Below are positions 34,021 to 43,511 of a DNA stretch of 64,000 bases, piece after piece. Origin of the DNA: an uncultured Myxococcales bacterium (GTDB lineage Bacteria > Myxococcota_A > Polyangia > Polyangiales > Polyangiaceae); NCBI GenBank assembly GCA_937949945.1, contig CALFEQ010000082.1, positions 1-64,000 of the forward strand. Reading direction: 5' to 3'. How positions within the stretch are numbered: the first letter of the stretch is position 1; each line of letters begins with the position of its first letter. The position numbers were made by a program, and so were the translations under genes. The notes beneath the pieces are model-generated. The model worked only from the letters and a program-made list of their open reading frames with translations. It ran no database searches and had not been told where the DNA came from.

Positions 34021-34560
34021 CGGGCTCCTTTTCGCGGCGACTATAGCCGCAGATTTCCCTTCTTGGGCGGCGACGCCGAGGGCCGCCGGTCGGCTCGTGT
34101 ACGTCGCGGCGAGACGGCGCAGCCGTGATACCCTCACTTGCGAGGGACGCGTCCCAAGTCGCGCGAGGAGCGCACCGGCTCGCTCGTCGAGCTCGGGACG
34201 GCGCTCGTGCCGTTCGCCTCGCCGGTCGGCCGTGAGGCGTTCGATGGTTTGAAGGCCACGGCGGAAGCACCGCGCCTTTCCTCGCCGTCGTGGACGTCCG
34301 GCAGCACGCCCGTCGTCGCGGGAGCAAGCGCAGCGCCCGTCTCCTCTCCACGACGCTCGATCCGGCGCAGGCGGCATGTGGCCGGCTGTTGTGAGTCGGA
34401 GCCGCCCCGAGCGCAGCGGGGCGGCCGCCCTGCCCTGGACTGCGGCTCGACCGCAAGAGCCGCGGATCGGGCGTTCTGCTCCCTCACCCGGGGTATGTCC
34501 CTGCCCGGGCACGTGTGCGCACGATCCCACGTCGACCAACCGCGATCAGAGGTCAGGCGC
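34021..34560. other. Intergenic region, divergent, no gene seen
   Basis: The 540 bp between divergent aldehyde dehydrogenase and TNFR-like lipoprotein genes have open frames without coding character (Arg/Pro/Ser-rich products typical of random GC-rich DNA). A GAGG at about 34546 could be the ribosome site of the gene at 34561. No operator was found. Confidence 0.5.
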
Positions 34561-37500
34561 ATGGGTGGAGCGCAGGCAATGTTTTCGGCAGTGTCGTTGG
34601 CATCCGCCTTCGCGCTGATGCCGCTCGTGACGGGGTGCAACACGAGCCCGCCCGTCGATGCAACGGGAAGCCCGGAGGTGCCCGGCGTGGACGCGAGCGA
34701 CGACGCTTCGCCCGTGCAGCAAGAAGGCGGGGCCGTCGCAGACGCGGGCGGCGACGAGCGCGTCGATCCGAGCGGATGTGCGCCCGGCGCGTGGGACCAC
34801 GACGGCGATCCGGAGACGGCATGCGTCGAGTGGTCGACGTGCCCCGCCGGGACGTACGTGACGAACACGCCGAGCAGCACCACGGACCGGACGTGCGCCG
34901 CGTGCCCGACGGGAAGCTTCAGCGCGACGGAGAACGCTCCGAGCTGTACGCCGTGGACGACGTGCGCGCCGGGCACGTACGTGAGCTCACCGGGCACGCC
35001 TTCGTCCGATCGCGCGTGTGCACCGTGCGCCGACGGGACGTACTCGTCGTCGCCGAACCAGGCATCGTGCGTTCCGGACGGAGCGTGCGCCGCGGGAACG
35101 GTGCAGACCGCGCCCGCGACGCCGACCTCTCCAGCGCAATGCACGGCGTGCGAGGTCGGAACGTATTGCGCCGGCAGCACCGCGCCGAAGGTCGCGTGCG
35201 CCGACGGCACGTGGGATCACGACGACGATCCCGCGACGCCGTGCGAGGCATGGACGAGCTGCGTGGCGGGGCAGTCGGTGGCCGCGAACGGGAGCCCGAC
35301 GACGGACCGGACCTGCGCGCCGTGCGCGAGCGGCACCTTCAGCACGACGACGAACGCGACGAGCTGCACGCCGTGGAGCACGTGCGCTCCCGGCACGTAC
35401 GTGAGCTCGCCCGGGAGCTCGACGAAGGACCGGCAGTGTGCGCCGTGCGCCGACGGGACGTTCTCGAGCGGATCCAACCAGACGACGTGCCTGCCCCAGG
35501 GCGCGTGCCCGGCCGGCACGGAGCAGACGACGCCGGCGACGCCGACCTCTCCGGCGCAATGCGCGCCGTGTGCAGCCGGAACGTACTGCGCCGGCGGTAC
35601 GGCGCCGAAGATCGCATGCGGGAACGAGACCTGGGACCACGACGGCGACCCGGCGACGGCGTGCATCGCGTGGACGAGCTGCGCGCCGGGTCAGCACGTC
35701 GGTTCGCCAGGAAGCGCGACGGCAGACCGTACGTGCTCCTCGTGCGCGAGCGGGACGTTCAGCACGACGTCGAACGCGCCGAGCTGCACCCCATGGAGCA
35801 CGTGCGCACCGGGCACGTTCGTGAGCAAGCCGGGGAGCACGGTGTCGGATCGGCAATGTGCGCCATGCGCGGAGGGAACGTACTCGTCGACGGCGAACCA
35901 ATCCGAGTGTCTGCCGCAAGACGCATGCAAAGCGGGCACGGAGCAGACGGCGCCGCCGACGCCGACGTCCCCAGCGCAATGCGCGCCGTGCGAGGCGGGT
36001 ACCTATTGTCCGGGCGGCGCGACGCCGAAGCAGCCCTGTGCAGACACTACCTGGGATCACGACGGTGACCCCGCGACGGCGTGCGTGGCGTGGACGAGCT
36101 GCGCAGCCGGCCAGCACGTCGCGGCCCCTGGCAGCGCAACCGTGGACCGAACCTGCACGGCGTGCCCGAGCGGCACCTTCAGCGTGACGGCGAACACGGC
36201 GAGCTGCACGCCTTGGACCGACTGCGCTCCTGGCACCTACGTGAGCGCGCTCGGAACGCCGACGGCCGATCGTCAGTGCACGCCGTGCGCGGAGGGAACG
36301 TACTCGTCGACGGCGAACCAATCGCAGTGCTTGCAGCAGCCGGCTTGCGAAGCGGGGACGGAGCAGACGGCACCGGGCACGGCCACCTCACCGCCGACCT
36401 GCACCCCGTGTCCTGCGGGAACGTACTGCGCAGGCGGCACGGCTCCGAGGGTCCCGTGCGAAGGCGAGACGTGGGATCACGACGGCAACCCGGCGACGGC
36501 GTGCACGCCGTGGACGAACTGCGTCTCGGGTCAGTACGTGGCAACGGAAGGCAACGCTACGACGGATCGGACGTGTGCAGCATGCACGAGCGGGACGTTC
36601 AGCTCGACGTCGAACGCCACGAGCTGCACGCCCTGGACGACGTGCGCACCCGGCACGTACGTGAGCGCGTCGGGCACGACGACCGCGGATCGCCAGTGCG
36701 CACCTTGCGCGGCTGGAGCGTTCAGCTCGACCTCGAACGCCACGAGCTGCACGCCGTGGACGGATTGCCACCCGGGCACCTACGTCACGGCACCCGGGAC
36801 CGCCACCGCGGACCGGCAGTGCGCGGCCTGTCCGGACGGGCAGACGAGCACGACGACGAATGCGGAGCAGTGCTCCCCGATAGAAGCGAGGAAGGTCGTC
36901 GCGGGTACGTACCATACGTGTGCCCTCCTCGAGGATGGGACCGTGCTCTGTTGGGGAACGAACGGTTACGGGCAGCTCGGCGATGGCTCGACGACGCTCC
37001 GAAGATCGCCCGTAGCCGTGACCGGACTCACCAACGTCATCGACCTTGCGGCGGGCGCCGAACATGTCTGCGCGCTGCTGGTGGACGAGACCGTGCGCTG
37101 CTGGGGAAACAATGGTTCCGGGCAGCTCGGCGATGGCTCGACGACGAACCGATCGTCGCCTGTCGTCGTCAGCGGGCTCGGCGACGTCATCGACCTTGCC
37201 GCAGGCGCCGAACACACCTGTGCTCTCCTTCGAGACAGAACCGTGCGCTGCTGGGGGCAGAATGACTCCAGCCAGCTCGGCGATGGCTCGACGACGGACC
37301 GATCGTCGCCTGTCGTCGTCAGCGGGCTCGGCGATGTCGTCGACGTCGCCGCGGGGGGCAAACATACCTGCGCGCTTCTGACGACCGGGACGGTGCACTG
37401 TTGGGGTGACAACATCGACGGGCAGCTCGGGGACGGCTCGCGGACAAGCCGCTCCTACCCGGCGCCGGTCACCGACCTGTCCGACGCGGTCGGTGTCGTC

Positions 37501-37929
37501 GCAGGCGGGAATCACACATGCGCGTGGCTCGACGACACGACGGCTCGCTGCTGGGGAGACAACGGGTACGGCCAGCTCGGCAATGGCACGCGGACGGCCA
37601 GCCCCATCCCGAGCCCTGTTCAGGACCTTTCGGGAATCACCGCGATGACGACGAACCTCCTCCACACCTGCGCGTTGGCAGCCGACGGGTTGGCGCGCTG
37701 TTGGGGGCTGAATGCCTCGAGCCAGCTCGGCGGTGTCGCCACGGAGCCCCGCTCGATCCCTTCAATCGTGCCCTCCCTCGCGGGCGCAACGAACCTCGCC
37801 GCCGGCGGGTTTCACACCTGCGCCACCCTGGGTGATGGCACCGTCCGCTGCTGGGGGCAGAACAACCTCGGCCAGCTCGGTGACGGCACGAGCTCCTACC
37901 ATGACACTCCGACGCTCGTCGTTTGGTGA
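34561..37929 (+). CDS. TNFR-like Cys-rich repeat / RCC1 repeat lipoprotein
   Basis: ATG 34561 opens a lipoprotein signal (MGGAQAMFSAVSLASAFALM, lipobox Cys 26); the product has 1122 residues. Residues ~75-775 are Cys-rich modules of TNF-receptor/ephrin-receptor type (CAPGTYVSSPGT, CAPCADGTYSS, CTACEVGTYCAG), organised in 140-residue units. Residues ~779-1122 are seven RCC1 blades of 50 residues, each with HTCALLxDGTVRCWG and GQLGDGS, enough for one propeller. Both parts are adhesive or ligand-binding scaffolds, so a surface adhesin or predation-related role is inferred. No enzyme motif is seen. The repeats make it prone to recombination. Confidence 0.88.
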   Translation: MGGAQAMFSAVSLASAFALMPLVTGCNTSPPVDATGSPEVPGVDASDDASPVQQEGGAVADAGGDERVDPSGCAPGAWDHDGDPETACVEWSTCPAGTYVTNTPSSTTDRTCAACPTGSFSATENAPSCTPWTTCAPGTYVSSPGTPSSDRACAPCADGTYSSSPNQASCVPDGACAAGTVQTAPATPTSPAQCTACEVGTYCAGSTAPKVACADGTWDHDDDPATPCEAWTSCVAGQSVAANGSPTTDRTCAPCASGTFSTTTNATSCTPWSTCAPGTYVSSPGSSTKDRQCAPCADGTFSSGSNQTTCLPQGACPAGTEQTTPATPTSPAQCAPCAAGTYCAGGTAPKIACGNETWDHDGDPATACIAWTSCAPGQHVGSPGSATADRTCSSCASGTFSTTSNAPSCTPWSTCAPGTFVSKPGSTVSDRQCAPCAEGTYSSTANQSECLPQDACKAGTEQTAPPTPTSPAQCAPCEAGTYCPGGATPKQPCADTTWDHDGDPATACVAWTSCAAGQHVAAPGSATVDRTCTACPSGTFSVTANTASCTPWTDCAPGTYVSALGTPTADRQCTPCAEGTYSSTANQSQCLQQPACEAGTEQTAPGTATSPPTCTPCPAGTYCAGGTAPRVPCEGETWDHDGNPATACTPWTNCVSGQYVATEGNATTDRTCAACTSGTFSSTSNATSCTPWTTCAPGTYVSASGTTTADRQCAPCAAGAFSSTSNATSCTPWTDCHPGTYVTAPGTATADRQCAACPDGQTSTTTNAEQCSPIEARKVVAGTYHTCALLEDGTVLCWGTNGYGQLGDGSTTLRRSPVAVTGLTNVIDLAAGAEHVCALLVDETVRCWGNNGSGQLGDGSTTNRSSPVVVSGLGDVIDLAAGAEHTCALLRDRTVRCWGQNDSSQLGDGSTTDRSSPVVVSGLGDVVDVAAGGKHTCALLTTGTVHCWGDNIDGQLGDGSRTSRSYPAPVTDLSDAVGVVAGGNHTCAWLDDTTARCWGDNGYGQLGNGTRTASPIPSPVQDLSGITAMTTNLLHTCALAADGLARCWGLNASSQLGGVATEPRSIPSIVPSLAGATNLAAGGFHTCATLGDGTVRCWGQNNLGQLGDGTSSYHDTPTLVVW
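34792..36891 (+). repeat. Exact-period 420-bp tandem repeats inside the TNFR-like gene
   Basis: The anchor TGGGA(C/T)CACGACG occurs at 34792, 35212, 35632, 36052 and 36472, always exactly 420 bp apart (140 codons), so no indel has occurred between units. Four units are complete. The fifth has a changed second half in which a CTPWT-type module is duplicated before the RCC1 part. Copies differ by many substitutions, mostly at third positions. Confidence 0.9.
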
Positions 37930-37946
37930 CGAGCCGTCTCGGTGCG

Positions 37947-39023
37947 TCACGATCCGTTCGTCACGCTCCCCTTCATCGCGATGACGCGTCGGCGCAGGGC
38001 ATCGACGGTCATCTCGTCGTCTCCGGCCTCCGCGAAGACGCGTCCGAGCTCCGCCCGGCTTCCGATGCCGAGCAGCTCGTAGATCTGCTTGAGGTGAACG
38101 CGCACGGTCTCGCTCGAGACGCCGCGCATCGAGGCGATCTCCGACGTCGTCGCGCCCGCGGCCGCGAGGCGGGCGACCTCGCGTTGGGTGCGCGACAACA
38201 CGAACCCAGGATGCACGCGGACGGGCTCGACCGGCTCGAGGTGGACGAGGTAGCGCGTCGCCCCGCGGCCCTGCATGCGCGTCCAGCGCGGGCGCATGCC
38301 GTCGATGCAGGCGGGCGCACGCTCGCCCCGATCGATCGCACGCGTCCAGACCCGGAGCGTGTCGCGGCCATGAGGACGGGACAGCCACCGCTCGCCCGCT
38401 TCGCTCGCGTAGACGACCACGCCGCGCGGCGTGACGAGGAGGTCACAACCGCGCTCGGCTTCACCATGCCGTTCGGCGTCTCTGGCTGCGACGAGGGCGT
38501 CCGCGAGCGCATCGGCGATCGGCGCAACCCGACGCACGTCCGCACGCGAAAAAGGGCGATCGCCTCGACATCTCAGGCCCCCGATCCAAGCCACGTGCTC
38601 GCCGCGATGGTAGACCTGCATCCGGAGCTGATCGACCAAGCCCACCGGCTCCCATACGCGCCGGTAGAGACGCGACGAGAAGAACTCCTCCCCGGCTCGG
38701 CTGGTCCGGAGGATCGACGGGAGGAGCACGAACGATCGGTTCCATTGCCGGGGAGGAAGACGCGGATCACCGGTCGGCCATGGGATCTCTTCCTCCGCCT
38801 GCCGGCGGAGGGGGAGCTCGAGCGGCACGATCGGCGTCGGCCATCGGCAGAGATAGCGGGCCGGATACGGCTCGCCTTTCACCATCCCGAGCTCGTACCA
38901 GAGCCCACCCGAAGCCTCCGTGACGTCGGCGACGAGCTCGAGCGCGTATCGGCGAAGCTCGTCGGGACGCCCCGCGAAGTCCGTCCTCAACGTGTCGATG
39001 GCACGTGCCAGGCGCCCCTGCAT
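37947..39023 (-). CDS. LuxR-type HTH regulator (paralogue 1)
   Basis: The ATG 39023 product has 358 residues. The C-terminal ~65 residues are a LuxR/FixJ-type HTH: VLSRTQREVARLAAAGATTS, IASMRGVSSETVRVHLKQIYE and LGIGSRAELGRVF. The first ~270 residues form a GAF-like or unassigned sensor domain with no CheY-type receiver and no autoinducer motif. It is similar along its length to the next gene (WYELGMV/WYEFGMV, RDQLRM/VDQLRM, WIGxxR). The signal is unknown. Confidence 0.87.
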   Translation of the reverse strand: MQGRLARAIDTLRTDFAGRPDELRRYALELVADVTEASGGLWYELGMVKGEPYPARYLCRWPTPIVPLELPLRRQAEEEIPWPTGDPRLPPRQWNRSFVLLPSILRTSRAGEEFFSSRLYRRVWEPVGLVDQLRMQVYHRGEHVAWIGGLRCRGDRPFSRADVRRVAPIADALADALVAARDAERHGEAERGCDLLVTPRGVVVYASEAGERWLSRPHGRDTLRVWTRAIDRGERAPACIDGMRPRWTRMQGRGATRYLVHLEPVEPVRVHPGFVLSRTQREVARLAAAGATTSEIASMRGVSSETVRVHLKQIYELLGIGSRAELGRVFAEAGDDEMTVDALRRRVIAMKGSVTNGS

Positions 39024-39131
39024 TCCCCCGAGTTCCTCAGCGTCCGATTCGCTCCTCGGATCGGATAACTCTGAGCTTCGTCCGCTCCCCAGTCAATCAT
39101 CTCCGTCGTCCGCTCGCGAAGGAGCGCGCCC

Positions 39132-40160
39132 TCACCGATCGTGCTTCGCGATCGATGGCGATCTGCCTTCGAGCACCCACACGAGCTCGGCGCGGCTCGA
39201 GATCTGGAGGCGCTCGTAGACCGCCTTCAAATGGGAGCGCACCGTCAGCTCCTTCATGTCGAGGTTCGCACCGATCTCCGTCGCGCTGAGACCAGCGCAT
39301 GCGAGCATGGCGACCTCGCGCTGCGTGGGCGTGAGCCTGGAGCTCGGGTCGAGACGCACGGGCCCGGCGGGCTCGAGATGGAGCAGATAACGCACACGCC
39401 CAGGCGCGTAGAGACGCGTCCACTTGATCAGCATGCCGGCGATCACGGGCAGGGCCGGCAGCCCGGCGTCGACGTCGCGGACCCAGCTCGTGAGCTCCCG
39501 CCGGATCTCCGGATTGCGCGCGAGGACGCGTCCGCCGCCGGACGCGAGCTCGATCCTGCCCGTCGGCGTGAGCACGAGGTCGGCCCCCTCCTCCGCGCTG
39601 CCGGCGCGGGTCGAGACGTAGACGCTCGTGAGCGCGTCGACCAGCGCCTGCCGGAGCGGGGCGACCCGCCTCTGATCGGCACGCTGGTGCTCGGGCTCGC
39701 CTTCGAGCCGAAAGCTGCCGATCCACGCGATGACCGTACCGCGATGCGCGACCAGCATCCGGAGCTGATCGCGTATCCGCGCTCGCGCGATCACCCGCTG
39801 GTAGAAGGGCGTCGGGTAGTAATCGCGCTCGAGGTTCGGGGTCCACTGGCGGGTCGTCCGGAAGCGACCGATCCATTGCGGCCTCGGCTTTCGCGGATCG
39901 GCATGAGTCCAGGTGATCCCCTCGGACACCCATCGACGCAAGGGCTCGTCCGACATCCCGTGGACGTGCCATCGCACCGGCAGGGCCTTGCCGCAGACCA
40001 TCCCGAACTCGTACCAGAGCCCCACCTGCGCATCGGCGTGCTCGCAGACGGTCTCCACCGCGTAGCGGTACAAGCCTTCCGGGTCGTTGGTGAACCCCGT
40101 CCGAAGCGCGTCGATCGCCCGGGCCGTCGAAGCAGGCAGCTTGTTCACCGAGCCCGTCAT
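39132..40160 (-). CDS. LuxR-type HTH regulator (paralogue 2)
   Basis: ATG 40160 is used, with ATG 40205 as an alternative; 342 residues. The HTH is RLTPTQREVAMLACAGLSAT, IGANLDMKELTVRSHLKAVYE and LQISSRAELVWVL. The N-terminal sensor region is shared with the downstream paralogue, and the two genes are 108 nt apart on the same strand: a tandem duplication. A divergent promoter region of 127 bp separates it from the alpha/beta hydrolase gene, a possible target. Confidence 0.87.
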   Translation of the reverse strand: MTGSVNKLPASTARAIDALRTGFTNDPEGLYRYAVETVCEHADAQVGLWYEFGMVCGKALPVRWHVHGMSDEPLRRWVSEGITWTHADPRKPRPQWIGRFRTTRQWTPNLERDYYPTPFYQRVIARARIRDQLRMLVAHRGTVIAWIGSFRLEGEPEHQRADQRRVAPLRQALVDALTSVYVSTRAGSAEEGADLVLTPTGRIELASGGGRVLARNPEIRRELTSWVRDVDAGLPALPVIAGMLIKWTRLYAPGRVRYLLHLEPAGPVRLDPSSRLTPTQREVAMLACAGLSATEIGANLDMKELTVRSHLKAVYERLQISSRAELVWVLEGRSPSIAKHDR

Positions 40161-40287
40161 CGCGTGATCGAGGGCGCGCAAACCCGAGCCTCGCGCGAAC
40201 ACCATTACCGATAGGCTAGAAGACCCTTTCCGCGCGAGCAACGCGACGAAGCCTCGTTCGATGGACTCGGGATAGGATGAGCGTCGC

Positions 40288-41016
40288 ATGTCTCTCGACG
40301 CATCGCGCGCCGTGGTCGTGGCCGTACCCGGGCTGCCGGGTGATCGTCGCACGTGGCAGCTCGTGACGCCGCTCCTCCCGCAGACCGTCGACCTCCAACC
40401 CCTCGAGCTGCCCGAGGTCTCCGGCTTCGCCCACGGCACCGCATTCTTCCAGGAGTGCGAGACACGACTCCGGCGTGCCATCGAGCGGGCATCGGGCCAA
40501 TGTGTCGTCGCCGGCCTCTCGATCGGAGCGCACCTCGTGGCGCGTGTCCTTGCCCGTTCCCCGGAGAACCTCGCGGCGGGCGTGCTCGTCTCCGGCTTCG
40601 CCCACCTCCCCGAGGACGCCATTCGCGCGCGGCTGGAGCTCGCCGCCGCCCTCGAGTCCGGCTCCATCACGCTCGCACAGGGCAGAGCCGCCATCGACCA
40701 GTTCTGGGGAGACCGCACGCCCGAGGCCGACGCGCTGATCTCCGCGATGCTCGACGTCTACACGGCCTCGGACTGGATCCGCATCGGACGGTTCTCCACG
40801 GCGCTCGGAGATGCTTCAGCCGTCGCACCGTACGCCACGCCGGTGACGATCCTCCACGCACGCGACGACCGCGCGGTGCCACTCGCGGCGGCGACGGAGC
40901 TCGCGTCGCGCGGGAGCGCGGCCGAGCTGAGCATCGTCGACGGAAGCTCGCACTTCCTCCCGCTCACCCATCCACGCCTCGTGGCGGACGCCATCACCAA
41001 GCACCTCGCATCCTGA
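40288..41016 (+). CDS. Alpha/beta hydrolase
   Basis: ATG 40288 follows AGGA at 10 nt; the product has 242 residues. Fold features: VVVAVPGLPGDRRTW (oxyanion HG-type replaced by PGLPG), the nucleophile elbow VVAGLSIGAHL with Ser ~74, the acid in LHARDDRAVP and the His in DGSSHFLPLTHP. This is the size of small esterases and BioH/MhpC-like enzymes. No signal peptide, so cytoplasmic. The substrate cannot be told. Divergent from the LuxR pair. Confidence 0.85.
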   Translation: MSLDASRAVVVAVPGLPGDRRTWQLVTPLLPQTVDLQPLELPEVSGFAHGTAFFQECETRLRRAIERASGQCVVAGLSIGAHLVARVLARSPENLAAGVLVSGFAHLPEDAIRARLELAAALESGSITLAQGRAAIDQFWGDRTPEADALISAMLDVYTASDWIRIGRFSTALGDASAVAPYATPVTILHARDDRAVPLAAATELASRGSAAELSIVDGSSHFLPLTHPRLVADAITKHLAS

Positions 41017-41078
41017 AAGCGCGCCATCTCCGGTCGGCCCCTCGACGAGAGCGGGCGCTGCCGTTTACTCTGCGCCCG

Positions 41079-41384
41079 ATGGCTCGTGCTCACAGGCATC
41101 TGGGTTGTCTCGCGTTCGTCTCCGTCGCACTGGTCCTCGTCGCAGCGCCCGCGTGCAGCTCTCTCCGCTCGCACTGCGGGGACTACTGCGAGCGCGTCCA
41201 CGAATGCGTCGACAGCAAAGTCGACGTCACGAAGTGCGAGGACGCCTGCCACGCCTGGGCCGACGGGAACTCCGAGCGCGAGAACAAAGTCGACAAGTGC
41301 AGCGAGTGCGTCTCTCAACAAGACATCTGCAGTGACGCGATCAGCCGCTGCACCGCGGACTGCCTCGGCATCCCCGTGCGGTGA
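41079..41384 (+). CDS. Small Cys-rich lipoprotein
   Basis: ATG 41079 opens MARAHRHLGCLAFVSVALVL, lipobox APAC (Cys 26). The product has 101 residues, with eleven Cys in the mature part in CxxxC or CxxxxC spacing (CGDYCERVHEC, CEDACHAWADG, CSECVSQQDIC). This is a disulfide-bonded helical type, like many small myxobacterial secreted proteins. No function known. Confidence 0.75.
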   Translation: MARAHRHLGCLAFVSVALVLVAAPACSSLRSHCGDYCERVHECVDSKVDVTKCEDACHAWADGNSERENKVDKCSECVSQQDICSDAISRCTADCLGIPVR

Positions 41385-41673
41385 CGGCCACGAACGAGGA
41401 CGCGCAGCGACCCATCCTCCTACATGGGGACGAGGTCGGGAGCGCGGGCGCTCGGCCGGGGGTCGAGACCGGTCACGGCTGTGACCCGCCCGTCGGTCGA
41501 AAAAGAAAACCCTGTCGAATCGTGGCACTCCACATCGTCGCTCCGGCCGCCGCTCCGGCTGGAAGCGTCCGCCGACACGGCATCGTTCGTGCGTAGGGCC
41601 TCGTCGGGGATGGCGATCCCCGGAGCCGGCGGCAGGTCGTGCTCCGGGAGCCGACGGTCCGATGGGAGGAGTG

Positions 41674-42063
41674 ATGATCACGAAACGCACGTGCAGCCTG
41701 CTCGCTCTTGCGCTCCCGGCGATGATGCTCGCCATCGCCTGCTCCGACGAGGAGCCCGCCCCCTCCGGCAAGAAGCCGACGATCGTCGCCGACGAAAGCG
41801 CCGAGAGCGAGAAGGCTCCTGCGCCCACGACGTCGACGAGCACGAGCACGCAAGAGACGTCGCCCGCCGACGACCCCGCGCCTGCGCCGACGCCGAACGA
41901 GAGCGACGCTGGCAACGCAGGCGGCGAGAACAACGGCGGCGGCGGCATCGACCCCACCGACTGCGCGTTGAAGCAGGGTCAGGAGTGCCTCGTCTGCTGC
42001 ATCGAGAACAACGGCGGCGCGAACAACGACATCGTCAACTGCCTCCAGAACTGCGTGCAATGA
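41674..42063 (+). CDS. Small lipoprotein with Thr/Ser/Pro linker
   Basis: ATG 41674 is preferred to ATG 41662 because GGGAGGA stands directly upstream. The signal MITKRTCSLLALALPAMMLA leads to the lipobox Cys in IAC; 129 residues. A linker of ~70 residues (TSTSTSTQ, PAPAPTPNES) is followed by a short Cys domain CALKQGQECLVCC...NCLQNC. Function unknown. The 289-bp gap before it shows no gene. Confidence 0.72.
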   Translation: MITKRTCSLLALALPAMMLAIACSDEEPAPSGKKPTIVADESAESEKAPAPTTSTSTSTQETSPADDPAPAPTPNESDAGNAGGENNGGGGIDPTDCALKQGQECLVCCIENNGGANNDIVNCLQNCVQ

Positions 42064-42096
42064 CGGGTCGGGCTCGCGGCGCGCGAGGCGTGGCGC

Positions 42097-43509
42097 TCAG
42101 TGCGCATCCTTCATCGCGCTGCAGAGCCCGATGAGGCTCTTCTTCGCGTCGCCGAGCACCATCATCGTGTTCGGCCGGTAGAAGAGCTCGTTGTCGACGC
42201 CGGAAAATCCGCTGTTCATGCTGCGCTTGAGCACGATGACGCTCCGCGAGGCCTCGACGTCGAAGACCGGCATCCCGTAGATGGGGCTCGACGTGTCGTT
42301 CTTCGCGGCGGGGTTCACGACGTCGTTGGCTCCGACGACGAGGACCGCGTCCGTGTGGGCGAAGTCGTCGTTGATCATGTCGAGGTCGTAGAGCGCGTCG
42401 TACGGGACGTTCGCCTCCGCGAGCAGCACGTTCATGTGCCCCGGCATGCGGCCCGCGACGGGGTGGATCGCGTACTTGACCTCGCACCCGCGCTTCTCGA
42501 GCACCGTCGCGAGGTCGCGCACCGCATGCTGCGCCTGCGAGACGGCCATGCCGTATCCGGGGACGACGATGACGGACTGCGCCGCCGCGAGGACGGCCGA
42601 CGCGTCCTCGATCGTCGCCTCGTTGTAGCTCCTGATCGGCGCCTTCCCCGTCGCAGAGGCGCCCGCCGAGTCGCCCGTCCCGAACGCCCCGAAGAGGACG
42701 TTCGTGAACGAGCGGTTCATCGCCTTGCTCATCAGGATGCTGAGCAGGAAGCCCGACGAGCCGTCGAGCGCGCCGGAGATGATGAGGATGTTGCTGCCGA
42801 GGGCAAAGCCCGTCGCGCAGGCCGCGAGACCGGCGTACGAGTTGAGGAGCGAGATGACGACCGGCATGTCGGCGCCGCCGATGGGCAGGACGGCGAGGAC
42901 GCCGAGCGCGAGCCCGGTCGCCGTCATCGTGTAGAAGGCCCACTCGGGCGCCTCGTGGGGAAGCGCGATCTGCCACGCGAGCAGCCCCAGCGCGCCGAAG
43001 AACGCGCCGATGTTCATCACGTTCTGGCCCTTGTACGTGACGGGCGCGCCGGGGACGATGCCCTGGAGCTTGCCGAACGCCATGATGCTGCCCGTGAACG
43101 TGAGCGAGCCGAGGAACACCTCGAACCCGAGCGCGCCCGTCACGAGGCGGCTCGGCTCGGCGCCGTGCGCCATCTCCTCGTGGACCCGGACGTGCTCGGC
43201 GATGCCGACGAGCGCCGTCGCGAGCCCGCCGAACGCGTGCGAGAAAGCGATGCGCTCCGGCATCTTCGTCATCGGCAGCCGCGCGCTGATGGCGACGCCG
43301 ATGGTCGCCCCGATGAGCAAGCCGGCGACGATGAAGTCGTAGCGGACGACCTCCGTCTTGAAGAGCGTCGCCACGACCGCGACGAGCATTCCGAGCTCGC
43401 CGAGGAAGATCCCGCGCTTGCCCTTCTCCGGGGACGACAGCCCGCGGAGGCAGAGGATGAACAGGACGGACGCGACGAGATACGCGAGGTCGATGAGCGA
43501 ATCGCGCAT
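42097..43509 (-). CDS. pntB: NAD(P) transhydrogenase subunit beta PntB
   Basis: ATG 43509 (AGGAGG 8 nt upstream) is preferred to GTG 43515; 470 residues. The N-terminal half has ~8 membrane helices (IDLAYLVASVLFILCLRGLS and on). The C-terminal domain III binds NADP(H): VIVVPGYGMAVSQAQHAV, HPVAGRMPGHMNVLLAEA, and NDVVNPAAKND with GMPVFDVEAS. It couples proton transfer to hydride exchange between NADH and NADP+. Third gene of the pntA1-pntA2-pntB operon. Confidence 0.95.
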   Translation of the reverse strand: MRDSLIDLAYLVASVLFILCLRGLSSPEKGKRGIFLGELGMLVAVVATLFKTEVVRYDFIVAGLLIGATIGVAISARLPMTKMPERIAFSHAFGGLATALVGIAEHVRVHEEMAHGAEPSRLVTGALGFEVFLGSLTFTGSIMAFGKLQGIVPGAPVTYKGQNVMNIGAFFGALGLLAWQIALPHEAPEWAFYTMTATGLALGVLAVLPIGGADMPVVISLLNSYAGLAACATGFALGSNILIISGALDGSSGFLLSILMSKAMNRSFTNVLFGAFGTGDSAGASATGKAPIRSYNEATIEDASAVLAAAQSVIVVPGYGMAVSQAQHAVRDLATVLEKRGCEVKYAIHPVAGRMPGHMNVLLAEANVPYDALYDLDMINDDFAHTDAVLVVGANDVVNPAAKNDTSSPIYGMPVFDVEASRSVIVLKRSMNSGFSGVDNELFYRPNTMMVLGDAKKSLIGLCSAMKDAH

Positions 43510-43511
43510 GG

